Shown here piece after piece: positions 1-6,474 of a stretch of DNA of 8,608 nucleotides. Position numbers and translations under genes: made by a program. The DNA comes from Candidatus Hydrogenedentota bacterium (GTDB taxonomy: Bacteria > Hydrogenedentota > Hydrogenedentia > Hydrogenedentales > SLHB01): contig SLSB01000186.1 in NCBI GenBank assembly GCA_007130675.1, positions 1 to 8,608 of the forward strand, in the 5' to 3' direction. Every line of letters begins with the position of its first letter. Positions within the stretch are counted from its first letter, which is position 1. The notes under the pieces were generated by a model, which was given only the letters and a program-made list of their open reading frames with translations, ran no database searches and was not told the origin of the DNA.

Positions 1-629
1 TCGGCTTTTTCGGCTGCCAGGCGAATCTGACGGGCAAGGGCCAGCGTGAACGTGGGCGAGACGACCTCATCGGTCACCACCTTGACCGTCCCCCGAGTCG
101 CGGCAAGATGCCGCATAAGCTCCACGAAGTTCTTCCCACCCTTCGCGCGGCAAGACGCATGACCGTAAATTGCCGAAGTGCGCACAATCAAATGCTCGCG
201 GCATTCCGCCGCCGCGAGGTATTCTCCCGCAATCTTCGACGCCCCATACACATTGAGCGGGGCAGGCAGATCGGTTTCAACATAGGGACGCTGGGCGCCA
301 TTGCCGAAGACATAATCCGTGCTGATGTGTACCAAGCGGGCAGCGGCTTCTTGACATGCCTTGGCGAGATCGCGCACACCCGAGGCATTGACCGCAAAAG
401 CCTGAGCGGCATTCTCCTCGCATTCGGGCACGTTGTGGGCGGCGGCGGTGTTGACCACGATATCGGGGCGCACTTCATCGACTACCAGGGACCACACCCG
501 CGTTGGCGAACACAGGTCGAGTTCGACCTCCGCGCCGGTCAGATCAGCCTCGACAAGGTCCGCATCCTGAAAGACGCGGCAGACGTCTCTCCCCAGTTGC
601 CCGGCCGCGCCAATTACAAGCACTTTCAC
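1..629 (-). CDS. rfbD: dTDP-4-dehydrorhamnose reductase, RmlD family (3' end cut by window edge)
   Basis: This is an NAD(P)H-dependent reductase predicted to convert dTDP-4-dehydro-L-rhamnose to dTDP-L-rhamnose in the cytoplasm, the last step of that pathway. 209 codons are visible; the C-terminus lies beyond position 1. The frame has the SDR nucleotide-binding motif GAAGQLG at residues 7-13, the STDYVF block (T104, D105, Y106), the YxxxK catalytic pair Y128/K132 in YGASK, and a DEVVSPTF block (187-194) matching the family's DQxGxPT region. The start is GTG at 629-627, chosen because it puts the glycine loop at the usual distance from the N-terminus and has a GGGAGAAG ribosome-binding site (637-644) with 7 nt spacing. 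No ATG gives a comparable start, so an ATG-only gene finder would miss it. It is the third gene of the rfbC operon, 33 nt after the SDR gene. The family call is firm; the exact sugar is inferred. Confidence 0.92.
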   Translation of the reverse strand, partial: MKVLVIGAAGQLGRDVCRVFQDADLVEADLTGAEVELDLCSPTRVWSLVVDEVRPDIVVNTAAAHNVPECEENAAQAFAVNASGVRDLAKACQEAAARLVHISTDYVFGNGAQRPYVETDLPAPLNVYGASKIAGEYLAAAECREHLIVRTSAIYGHASCRAKGGKNFVELMRHLAATRGTVKVVTDEVVSPTFTLALARQIRLAAEKA

Positions 630-662
630 AGGCGATCTTCTCCCGAAGTTACCCAGCGGCTG

Positions 663-1637
663 CTATTTTGCCGCTTTTTGCTGTTCCAATTCCTTGAACA
701 CCTGAATGTTATAGAAACGTTTGTCGGAGAAATCGCCAAACTCGTCGAGATGCTGATACAGTTCGCCGATGGTGTCCGCTATCCCATACTTGGGATTGAA
801 CCCAAGATAGGTTCGGGCCTTTTCGCATGTTACTTTGTAATTGCGATAATCCTGTTGGCTCAAGACCTCGATGGCGATCTTCTCGCCGGTCAATTCCATG
901 AGCTCTTCGCGCACGATGTCCCCGACCTGGCCTACCGTGAAATTGTCATAGGCCACATTGAAGGCCCCGCTGATGGCCGAATCCGCTTGTATAGCCCTCA
1001 GAAACGCGGCACAACTGTCACGCACGTCCATCAAAGGGCGCCAAATCGAAGGGTTATTGATGGTGATCTTGCCGTCAACCAGGCCACACCGAAACATGGT
1101 GTTGATGATAAGGTCGAAACGCATTCGGGGGCTGTAGCCGCAGACCGTGCCTTGCCGCAAGGCGATGGTCGAGAAGCCTTCATCTTGAAGCTGCATCACG
1201 CCGCGCTCGCCCTGCAGCTTCGAGATGCCGTAGGGGTAGCTGCACGTCACCGGAGATTCTTCGTCGTAGAGTTCGTTCACCGTGTAACCGTACAGCGAGC
1301 ACGAACTGGCATAGATAAAGCGTTGCACTCCCGCCTTTTTCGCAATAAAGGCCAGGTACGAGGGCAAAGCCCCGTTTTCAACAAAATTCCGCGCAGGACT
1401 GTACTCGGCCATGGGGTCGTTAGACAGGCCCGCCAGAAAGACCACTTGGTCAAAGCCTTCCAAATCCGTCTCGGTCAGGTCAAACAACTGCTTCTGGAGC
1501 ACGCGCGTCCCCTCAGGCAGTCTGTTTCCAAACCACAACAGGTCGACCACGGTCACTTCATATCCGTGCTCCTGAAGCACGGGAACAAGTGCCGAGCCGA
1601 TGAAACCCGCGCCACCCCCAACGAGAATCTTTGTCAT
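663..1637 (-). CDS. NAD-dependent nucleotide-sugar epimerase/dehydratase (extended SDR)
   Basis: A 324-residue extended short-chain dehydrogenase predicted to act on a nucleotide-activated sugar in the cytoplasm. The N-terminus carries GxxGxxG (G8, G11, G14 in GGGAGFIGS) and an acidic residue after strand beta-2 (D32), which favours NAD(H). The catalytic set is visible as SSCS (111-114) with Y136 and K140 in YGISK. Substrate-side blocks include RQGTVCGYSPRMRFD (161-175) and NNPSIWRPLMDVRD (194-207). It lacks the TDEVYG motif of RmlB, so it is not the 4,6-dehydratase; a 4-epimerase or 4-reductase making a rhamnose-related sugar is more likely, but the substrate is unknown. The open frame extends 65 codons upstream, but that part overlaps rfbC and does not look like protein; the ATG at 1637 directly precedes the Rossmann strand and has AAGGG (1647-1651) 9 nt upstream. 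It sits 47 nt after rfbC and 33 nt before rfbD. Confidence 0.9.
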   Translation of the reverse strand: MTKILVGGGAGFIGSALVPVLQEHGYEVTVVDLLWFGNRLPEGTRVLQKQLFDLTETDLEGFDQVVFLAGLSNDPMAEYSPARNFVENGALPSYLAFIAKKAGVQRFIYASSCSLYGYTVNELYDEESPVTCSYPYGISKLQGERGVMQLQDEGFSTIALRQGTVCGYSPRMRFDLIINTMFRCGLVDGKITINNPSIWRPLMDVRDSCAAFLRAIQADSAISGAFNVAYDNFTVGQVGDIVREELMELTGEKIAIEVLSQQDYRNYKVTCEKARTYLGFNPKYGIADTIGELYQHLDEFGDFSDKRFYNIQVFKELEQQKAAK

Positions 1638-1684
1638 ATCCTTCTGCCCTTCCTGTTGTTCAGAGCTTGGGTCAGCGTAATCAT

Positions 1685-2239
1685 CTAAACGTTGATCTCC
1701 GCTTGCGCAAGCGGCGGAGCGTCTTTGTCTTTCTGGCTGATGATGGTTGGCTGCATCGGCCATTCTATGCCGATCTCGGGGTCGGCGAAATGGATGGCAC
1801 GTTCCGATTCCGGCGTATGCATTGCCGTACACTTGTAGTAGACAAGGGCGTCTTCCGTAAGCGCCACGAAACCATGCGCGAAGGCAGGGGGGAAATACAA
1901 CGCTAAACCATTGTCAGCGCTCAGTTCGCGCCCCACCCATTGGCCAAAAGTGGACGATTCCCTGCGGAGGTCGACCCCAACGTCGAAAATTGCGCCCGAT
2001 ATCACCCGGACCAGCTTGCCCATGCCGTGGGGGGCCAACTGGTAATGCATGCCGCGCAACACCCCCTTGGCCGATTTGCTTAGACAATCTTGAACAAAGA
2101 TCTCGTTGAAACCCGATTCAGCCCAGACCTTCTCAGAGTATGCCTCAGAGAAAAAACCCCGTTCGTCATGAAAGCGCTTTGTGCGCACCTCCAAGACCCC
2201 ACCGATCTCGGTCGGCGTCAAGTCCACCGGCATGGGCAT
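1685..2239 (-). CDS. rfbC: dTDP-4-dehydrorhamnose 3,5-epimerase (RmlC)
   Basis: A 184-residue cupin enzyme, the usual length for RmlC, which epimerises C3 and C5 of dTDP-4-dehydro-6-deoxy-glucose to give dTDP-4-dehydro-L-rhamnose. Family blocks appear in order: FHDERGFFSE (23-32), KGVLRGMHYQ (58-67), GMGKLVRV (72-79), GAIFDVGVDLR (82-92) and FPPAFAHGF (116-124). By alignment from memory to Salmonella RmlC, the catalytic residues are kept: H65, K75, Y135 (in VYYK) and D171 (in QKDKD). The NYY that usually follows is AMH here, but other genuine RmlC proteins also vary at that point, so activity is not in doubt. The first ATG is supported by a perfect AGGAGG 8 nt upstream; the second Met, two codons on, has worse spacing. 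It is the first gene of a three-gene minus-strand sugar operon. Confidence 0.96.
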   Translation of the reverse strand: MPMPVDLTPTEIGGVLEVRTKRFHDERGFFSEAYSEKVWAESGFNEIFVQDCLSKSAKGVLRGMHYQLAPHGMGKLVRVISGAIFDVGVDLRRESSTFGQWVGRELSADNGLALYFPPAFAHGFVALTEDALVYYKCTAMHTPESERAIHFADPEIGIEWPMQPTIISQKDKDAPPLAQAEINV

Positions 2240-2247
2240 TTGAAATT

Positions 2248-2253
2248 CCTCCT
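2248..2253 (-). promoter_or_regulatory. Consensus ribosome-binding site of rfbC
   Basis: Read on the minus strand this is AGGAGG, 8 nt before the ATG at 2239. It is the best Shine-Dalgarno match in the window and decides the first Met over the Met two codons later. Confidence 0.85.
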
Positions 2254-2299
2254 GTCCGCATCTGCGCAGCTCCCAGTCAAGAACACACTAAGGAGCGCT

Positions 2300-2328
2300 A
2301 TGGTATAAGACCATGACAAGCAAGTCAA
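2300..2328 (-). promoter_or_regulatory. Candidate sigma70-type promoter of the rfbC operon
   Basis: On the minus strand a TTGACT -35 box (2323-2328) is followed after exactly 17 nt by TACCAT (2300-2305). The -35 matches 5 of 6 consensus bases and the -10 matches 4 of 6. Transcription would start near 2293, leaving a leader of roughly 50-55 nt before rfbC. Its position between the MFS stop and rfbC suggests the sugar genes are transcribed on their own. It is a pattern match only. Confidence 0.45.
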
Positions 2329-2342
2329 AAGAGCATCTGGTA

Positions 2343-2413
2343 AGCCCCGTTGCGGGCTGTGCTATGGCGGAGGGGTGAAAGCGTCTGCCCAAGTGCCATG
2401 ACGCTCCGCCATA
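2343..2413 (-). terminator. Inverted repeats downstream of the MFS gene, possible terminator region
   Basis: Fifteen nt after the MFS stop lies a perfect 10-bp inverted repeat, TATGGCGGAG (2363-2372) and CTCCGCCATA (2404-2413), with a 31-nt loop. Inside it AGCGTC (2380-2385) can pair with GACGCT (2400-2405), which shares two bases with the outer arm, so the two stems compete. Further on, AGCCC (2343-2347) pairs with GGGCT (2354-2358). None is followed directly by a T-run; the nearest (CTCTTTT on the minus strand) starts about 10 nt after the last hairpin. The location fits transcription termination or mRNA 3'-end protection for the MFS gene, but it is not a canonical intrinsic terminator. Confidence 0.3.
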
Positions 2414-2427
2414 CGCCAGCGCGACTC

Positions 2428-3657
2428 TCAGCCGAGCGCAGCCCGGCGCACCGCCCGGAAACCCAGATGCAGGAGAAAGACTTGGCAGACGAGGCCAAGC
2501 GCAACAAACTGGGGCGTATGGGCGAACGGCCATGGCGTCCCAAACCATTCGGCAAATAACCCATAACCAATTGCCCCAATGAGACATCCAAGCCCCACCA
2601 TTCCCTCGTGAATTGCCACGCGCTGGTGTTTTCTGCGGGGGTCGACCACGCTGTACGCTTGGCTGGCAAAGAAGCATACCCCGGTCGATGTGCCCACGAT
2701 CGCGCAACACACCGCCATGACCATCAGGCTGGTGGTGAAAGAAAACACCCAGAAGGCCCCAGCGGCAGCCGCCTGAAACCCCGCAAGCACCCAGAAACGG
2801 TGCTGCCAGACGTGCGTATGACCCATAACCAGCGACGCCCCGGCGCGTCCGCCGTTCATGATGAGTGCAAGACCGGAGAAGTAGACCACAGGCTCGGCGG
2901 TCAGTTGAATGCCGTCAGCCGATCTCACAAAGAACAGCCCCCCGGCCCGCACCAGCTCTTCCATGCGGTAGCTGAACACCGCAGTGACGGCGGTGAAAAG
3001 CGTGCTTCCCAGCAAGAGCGACAGCCACGCGGCAAAGAGATGCGCTTCACTGCGTTTCGTGTGTTCGGCATTCAGCGCGCGGGTCTGTTCGGCATCCGGG
3101 GCCATCATGCGCGATTCGTGCGGCAGCGTAGCCACCAGCACCATCGCCGCGGCGCCGGTCACGAACGCCGCCAAGAAAGGCAAACGATAATCGATGGGCG
3201 ACAGTATCCACGTCGCGAAAGGGGCCAGCGTGAGCCCGAGCGTCCATGAAACATTGTAGAGTGCCAGATGCTTGGTGCGTGTCTTGGGGTCGGGCTCGGC
3301 GCCTACCCACGACTGCATGGCGGGCCAGAACATCGCCGGGCACATCATCCCCGCGGTGGTCAGGGCCGCGTAGTAATAGGGATTGGGGATCGCCACCGCG
3401 AGGGGAAACAGGATGGTGAAGCCCGTGCCTCCGATAAGCGCCATCACAAGACCATTGGCAAGCCGCCCGACGTACTGTGCCGAAAGCAGGCTGACCAACG
3501 CATACAGCGCCCATTGAGCGCCCGTGATGACGCCGGACATGCCGGCCTGCCCGCCCAAAACATTGTAGATGTAAAAGGGCGAAGCCAAGAGACCGCAGAC
3601 CATCGCAAAGTCAAAAAGAAAGGCGGCCGCAAAGTGTCTGTAATGGGGCTTCAACAT
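2428..3657 (-). CDS. Major facilitator superfamily (MFS) transporter
   Basis: A 409-residue integral membrane protein with about 12 hydrophobic segments, typical of MFS carriers. The halves are joined by a hydrophilic loop at about 180-206 rich in charged residues, and the second half restarts with a hydrophobic run at 207-229. Short basic loops (QYVGRLANG at 61-69; DPRRKHQR at 339-346) look like the cytoplasmic loops of the family. A stretch at 230-255 between segments 7 and 8 is rather polar and probably extracytoplasmic. The segment AIHEGMVGLGCLIGAIGYG (348-366) resembles the HExxxGLG block I recall in some uncharacterised MFS proteins. The substrate cannot be told; neighbours give no clear clue, since the gene faces away from the threonine operon and has its own promoter. 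No Shine-Dalgarno sequence precedes the ATG, which may be read from a leaderless mRNA. Confidence 0.88.
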   Translation of the reverse strand: MLKPHYRHFAAAFLFDFAMVCGLLASPFYIYNVLGGQAGMSGVITGAQWALYALVSLLSAQYVGRLANGLVMALIGGTGFTILFPLAVAIPNPYYYAALTTAGMMCPAMFWPAMQSWVGAEPDPKTRTKHLALYNVSWTLGLTLAPFATWILSPIDYRLPFLAAFVTGAAAMVLVATLPHESRMMAPDAEQTRALNAEHTKRSEAHLFAAWLSLLLGSTLFTAVTAVFSYRMEELVRAGGLFFVRSADGIQLTAEPVVYFSGLALIMNGGRAGASLVMGHTHVWQHRFWVLAGFQAAAAGAFWVFSFTTSLMVMAVCCAIVGTSTGVCFFASQAYSVVDPRRKHQRVAIHEGMVGLGCLIGAIGYGLFAEWFGTPWPFAHTPQFVALGLVCQVFLLHLGFRAVRRAALG

Positions 3658-3666
3658 AACCGCGAG

Positions 3667-3695
3667 AGTCTACGCAGCCCGGAAGCAAATATCAA
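3667..3695 (-). promoter_or_regulatory. Promoter of the MFS gene, placed for a leaderless mRNA
   Basis: On the minus strand TTGATA (3690-3695; 5 of 6 to TTGACA) is followed by exactly 17 nt and TAGACT (3667-3672; 4 of 6 to TATAAT). Only 9 nt separate the -10 box from the ATG at 3657, so a normal start point 5-8 nt after the -10 leaves a leader of about 0-4 nt. The same interval has no ribosome-binding sequence. The two observations support each other. Confidence 0.55.
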
Positions 3696-3740
3696 GGGCA
3701 AAGAGATGCCCCGGATCCGCCCGCGCGTAAGATAATGAGA

Positions 3741-3785
3741 CGAGACGCCTCATCTGCGAACATGCTTGGTAGGCCCGGCGTCTCG
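3741..3785. repeat. Perfect 9-bp inverted repeat in a divergent promoter region
   Basis: CGAGACGCC (3741-3749) and GGCGTCTCG (3777-3785) are exact reverse complements separated by 27 nt. An alternative pairing joins GCCT (3747-3750) with AGGC (3771-3774). It lies upstream of both divergent genes, so it is not a gene-end terminator; a regulator-binding site or a small dispersed element are both possible. Confidence 0.45.
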
Positions 3786-3910
3786 CCGCCTTCACGGGTC
3801 ACGCACGGGGGGCTGGTGGGGCCGTAGGAGGCGTTCTACGATCTCGATGTGGCGACGACTTGGTTTACGTGTGGCCGGCAAATTGGCTGTATCACATATT
3901 GCTGTGGTCA

Positions 3911-3940
3911 TTGAAATAATCGGCACTCTTTCGGTAGGCT
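3911..3940 (+). promoter_or_regulatory. Weak promoter candidate for the hom-thrC operon
   Basis: TTGAAA (3911-3916) is followed after 18 nt by TAGGCT (3935-3940), which keeps the first two and last bases of the -10 consensus. It would give a leader of about 130 nt that contains the hairpin at 4013-4058. It is the best match I found before hom but is poor. Confidence 0.2.
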
Positions 3941-4012
3941 ATGGGCTGTGTCTTGCCCCGTGACGGCGTTCTGTTCCCATGTGTAACCGGAAGCCCGGGG
4001 CATCTGAAGAAA

Positions 4013-4058
4013 GCACCAGCTGCCTGCCGCAAACCCGCGGAACACAGCCGCACGGTGC
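4013..4058 (+). promoter_or_regulatory. Nested hairpin in the hom leader, next to the ribosome-binding site
   Basis: Three co-linear stems can form: GCACC (4013-4017) with GGTGC (4054-4058), GCTG (4019-4022) with CAGC (4045-4048), and CCGC (4027-4030) with GCGG (4037-4040), the last closed by a 6-nt loop. The structure ends 5 nt before the GGGAAGGGG ribosome-binding tract of hom, so it could affect translation of the threonine operon. It matches no riboswitch class I recognise, and stems of 4-5 bp in GC-rich DNA can arise by chance. Confidence 0.3.
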
Positions 4059-4080
4059 AGTCAGGGAAGGGGTGAGCATA

Positions 4081-5361
4081 ATGCCCATCGGGGTTGGAGT
4101 CATTGGGGCGGGGGTTGTTGGCGGGGGCGTCATTGAGACGCTGCTGGCCCATCCCACGGTCATCAAAACCCGCAGCGGCGTGGACCTCGCCCTCGTGCAC
4201 GTCGCGGAACTGGACCAAACCCGGCTGCGCGAATTCACGTTGGACGGCGTGACGGTGAGCGCTGATGCCGAAACCCTGATCCAGGACCCGCAGATCCAGG
4301 TGGTGTGCGAGCTTATCGGAGGTCTTGAACCCGCCAAGAGTTTCATCTTGCGGGCCATCGAGGCGGGAAAACACGTCGTCACCGCCAACAAGATGCTGCT
4401 GGCCTACCATGGCCCGGAATTGTGCAAGGCCGCCATCATGCACAATGTGCAGCTTCGCTACGAAGCGGCGGTCGCGGGGGGCATCCCGATCATCCGGTCC
4501 GTGCGCGACGGGTTGGCGGGCGACCGCATCCAAGCGCTCTATGGTATCCTGAATGGCACGTGCAACTACATTCTAAGCCGCATGACCGAAGACGGCCACG
4601 AATTCGGGCAGGCGTTGCACAAGGCCACCGAACTCGGGTTCGCAGAAACACCGCCCGACCTCGATATCGAGGGCCACGACACCGCTCACAAATGCCAGAT
4701 TCTGACCTCGCTGTGCTTTACCACGGAAGTCGCGTTTGACGATCTCTACGTCGAAGGCATTACCAACATCACCCACGCCGATGTGGCCTATGCCCATGAA
4801 CTGGGCTATGCAATCAAGCTGCTGGCCATCATTCAGGACCGCCCCGAGGGCATCGAAGCCCGGGTGCATCCAACGCTTGTGCCGCATGACCATCAACTCG
4901 CCGCCGTGCGCAATGAATTCAACGCGGTGTACGTCGAAAGCGATGTCGCCGGGGCCACCCTGTATTACGGTAAAGGCGCAGGTCGCTTCCCGACGGCGAG
5001 CGCGGTGGTCGCCGATGTGGTGGATATCGCACGCGGCAGCGAGGTGCCCCCCGTGCCGCCATTCGTCTATGCCGGGCGGCGGCCCGTGCTCGATATCGGC
5101 TCGGTGAACTCGCGCTACTATCTGCGCCTGACCACACTGGACAAGCCCGGTGTCCTGGGCAGCGTCTGCACCATCCTTGGCAACCATGGCGTAAGCATCG
5201 CATCATGCATCCAGCAGGAAATGTCCGGAGACGAACCGGTGCCGGTTGTCCTTATGACGCACGAGACCCGCGAGTCCAGTCTGCGAAACGCCTTGGAAGA
5301 AATCAATCGACTCGACTTCATCCGAGAGGCCACCCACGTCATCCGCGTGTTGCAGGAGTAG
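4081..5361 (+). CDS. hom: Homoserine dehydrogenase with C-terminal ACT domain
   Basis: A 426-residue enzyme that reduces aspartate-4-semialdehyde to homoserine with NAD(P)H, at the branch to threonine, methionine and isoleucine. The Rossmann domain starts with GAGVVG (G9, G11, G14); TANK (101-104) and YEAAVAGGIPIIR (127-139) are family blocks. The catalytic region reads GILNGTCNYILSRM (155-168), then LGFAETPPDLDIEGHDTAHK (185-204) with D200 and K204 as the expected proton-relay residues. Residues 346-426 form an ACT domain beginning YYLRLTTLDKPGVLG, which in this family usually gives feedback inhibition by threonine. This is the stand-alone enzyme, with no fused aspartate kinase. The start at 4081 directly precedes the Rossmann strand and follows a strong purine tract (AAGGGG, 8 nt spacing); an upstream in-frame ATG at 3979 adds only non-family residues. 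It heads an operon with thrC 3 nt downstream. Confidence 0.97.
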   Translation: MPIGVGVIGAGVVGGGVIETLLAHPTVIKTRSGVDLALVHVAELDQTRLREFTLDGVTVSADAETLIQDPQIQVVCELIGGLEPAKSFILRAIEAGKHVVTANKMLLAYHGPELCKAAIMHNVQLRYEAAVAGGIPIIRSVRDGLAGDRIQALYGILNGTCNYILSRMTEDGHEFGQALHKATELGFAETPPDLDIEGHDTAHKCQILTSLCFTTEVAFDDLYVEGITNITHADVAYAHELGYAIKLLAIIQDRPEGIEARVHPTLVPHDHQLAAVRNEFNAVYVESDVAGATLYYGKGAGRFPTASAVVADVVDIARGSEVPPVPPFVYAGRRPVLDIGSVNSRYYLRLTTLDKPGVLGSVCTILGNHGVSIASCIQQEMSGDEPVPVVLMTHETRESSLRNALEEINRLDFIREATHVIRVLQE

Positions 5362-5364
5362 CCC

Positions 5365-6468
5365 ATGCGCATGGAAGGCATCATCAACCGTTACCGAGCG
5401 TATCTGCCCGTAACGCCAGAAACCCGGGTTATCAGTCTTAACGAAGGCTCGACGCCGCTTATCGCCGCCCCAAATCTGAGCGCGGCCATTCATCCGCGCA
5501 TCGAGATCCATCTCAAGTTCGAAGGACTCAATCCCACCGGATCATTTAAGGACCGCGGGATGACCATGGCCATCACCAAGGCGCTTGCAGACGGGTTCCA
5601 GGGCGTGCTGTGCGCGTCGACGGGCAACACATCGGCCTCGGCGGCCGCCTACGCTGCACGCGCGGGCATGCGTTGCGCGGTACTGATCCCCGAGGGGAAG
5701 ATCGCGCTCGGCAAACTTTCGCAGGCCATGATCCACGGCGCAAAGGTCATCCAGATTCGTGGCAATTTTGACGACGCTCTCCGCCTGGTGCGCATCATCA
5801 CAGAGAATCATCCCATCGCGCTGGTTAACTCGATTAATCCCTACCGCATCGAAGGCCAGAAAACCGGCGCGTTCGAGATTGTCGACGATTTCGAAGGCAT
5901 TGCGCCGGATTTTCACGTCCTTCCCGTGGGAAATGCAGGTAATATCACGGCCTATTGGAAAGGATACAAAGAATACCACGCCGCAGGGAAGGCGCAGAAC
6001 CTTCCGCGCATGCTGGGCTTCCAGGCGGCGGGCGCCGCACCCATCGTTATGGGCCATCCGGTCGAGAAGCCCCAGACCTTCGCGACGGCCATTCGCATTG
6101 GCAACCCGGCAAGCTGGGAAGCCGCCGTAGCAGCGCGCGACGAGTCCGGAGGGGTCATCGACATGGTCACCGATGATGAGATTCGCGCGGCATACAAAAA
6201 AATGGCTGCCCTCGAGGGCGTTTTTGCCGAACCCGCCAGCGCGGCAACCATTGCAGGCATTATCAAATACGCGGCTCAAGGATACTTCGAGCAATTCACG
6301 CCGCTCCAGGGTGAAAAGCTGCGGCTGGTTTGCATTCTCACCGGTCATGGCCTTAAGGACCCGGACAGCGCCATCAAGTCAGCCGAGGAACCCATCACAG
6401 CAGAGGCTCAGGAAGAAGCCGTGCTCGAAGCCATGGAACTCGGGATTCCAGAACCAGCAGGGGTATAA
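5365..6468 (+). CDS. thrC: Threonine synthase (PLP-dependent)
   Basis: A 367-residue fold-type II PLP enzyme that turns O-phosphohomoserine into threonine and phosphate. The Schiff-base lysine is K62 in PTGSFKDRGM. STGNTSAS (85-92) is the cofactor-ring contact, VGNAGN (188-193) the phosphate-cup block, and TGHGLKDP (326-333) a threonine-synthase signature near the C-terminus that separates it from threonine dehydratase. The length and motifs fit the short Bacillus/mycobacterial-type class rather than the longer E. coli type. The first Met (5365) is preferred over the Met two codons later because the AGGAG inside the last codons of hom lies 6 nt upstream. It starts 3 nt after the hom stop, so the two are almost certainly translationally coupled. 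The homoserine kinase needed to make its substrate is not in the window. Confidence 0.97.
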   Translation: MRMEGIINRYRAYLPVTPETRVISLNEGSTPLIAAPNLSAAIHPRIEIHLKFEGLNPTGSFKDRGMTMAITKALADGFQGVLCASTGNTSASAAAYAARAGMRCAVLIPEGKIALGKLSQAMIHGAKVIQIRGNFDDALRLVRIITENHPIALVNSINPYRIEGQKTGAFEIVDDFEGIAPDFHVLPVGNAGNITAYWKGYKEYHAAGKAQNLPRMLGFQAAGAAPIVMGHPVEKPQTFATAIRIGNPASWEAAVAARDESGGVIDMVTDDEIRAAYKKMAALEGVFAEPASAATIAGIIKYAAQGYFEQFTPLQGEKLRLVCILTGHGLKDPDSAIKSAEEPITAEAQEEAVLEAMELGIPEPAGV

Positions 6469-6474
6469 AGAAAG

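Larger units (their letters stand above)
3658..4080. other. Divergent intergenic region between the MFS gene and hom
   Basis: No convincing gene is seen here. Starting from the MFS side it holds the MFS promoter (3667-3695), a 9-bp inverted repeat (3741-3785), a weak plus-strand promoter candidate (3911-3940), and a nested hairpin (4013-4058) just before the purine-rich hom ribosome-binding site (GGGAAGGGG, 4064-4072). An in-frame ATG at 3979 would extend hom by 34 residues, but that extension has no family support. I looked for T-box, SAM and cobalamin riboswitch signatures and did not find them. Confidence 0.6.

Noticed and set aside
108..1688. A 526-codon open frame on the plus strand.
   Set aside because: It runs antisense to rfbD, the SDR gene and the end of rfbC, all of which have clear family motifs. 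Long antisense frames are common in GC-rich coding DNA, and the translation has no recognisable domain.
1638..1832. A 65-codon N-terminal extension of the SDR gene starting at 1832.
   Set aside because: It overlaps rfbC, has Arg/His-rich shadow composition, and the Rossmann strand begins right after the ATG at 1637, which has its own ribosome-binding site.
1685..2239. Possible loss of a catalytic tyrosine in RmlC, because NYY is replaced by AMH.
   Set aside because: The catalytic tyrosine aligns with Y135 in VYYK, which is present; the NYY position varies in other RmlC proteins.
3985..4058. A possible cobalamin riboswitch, because the wording AGCTGCCTGCCGCAAACC vaguely resembles a B12 box.
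   Set aside because: The other conserved core blocks of the B12 aptamer are missing, and the downstream genes are not typical B12-regulated genes.
3979..4080. A 34-residue N-terminal extension of hom, or a short leader peptide beginning at the same ATG.
   Set aside because: The residues do not match the family, a better start with a ribosome-binding site exists at 4081, and the Thr content is too low for a classical threonine attenuator peptide.
4573..5187. A 204-codon minus-strand frame, and similar shadows of up to 268 codons inside hom, thrC and lipB.
   Set aside because: The plus-strand genes there have full sets of catalytic motifs; the antisense frames show only mirrored codon bias.
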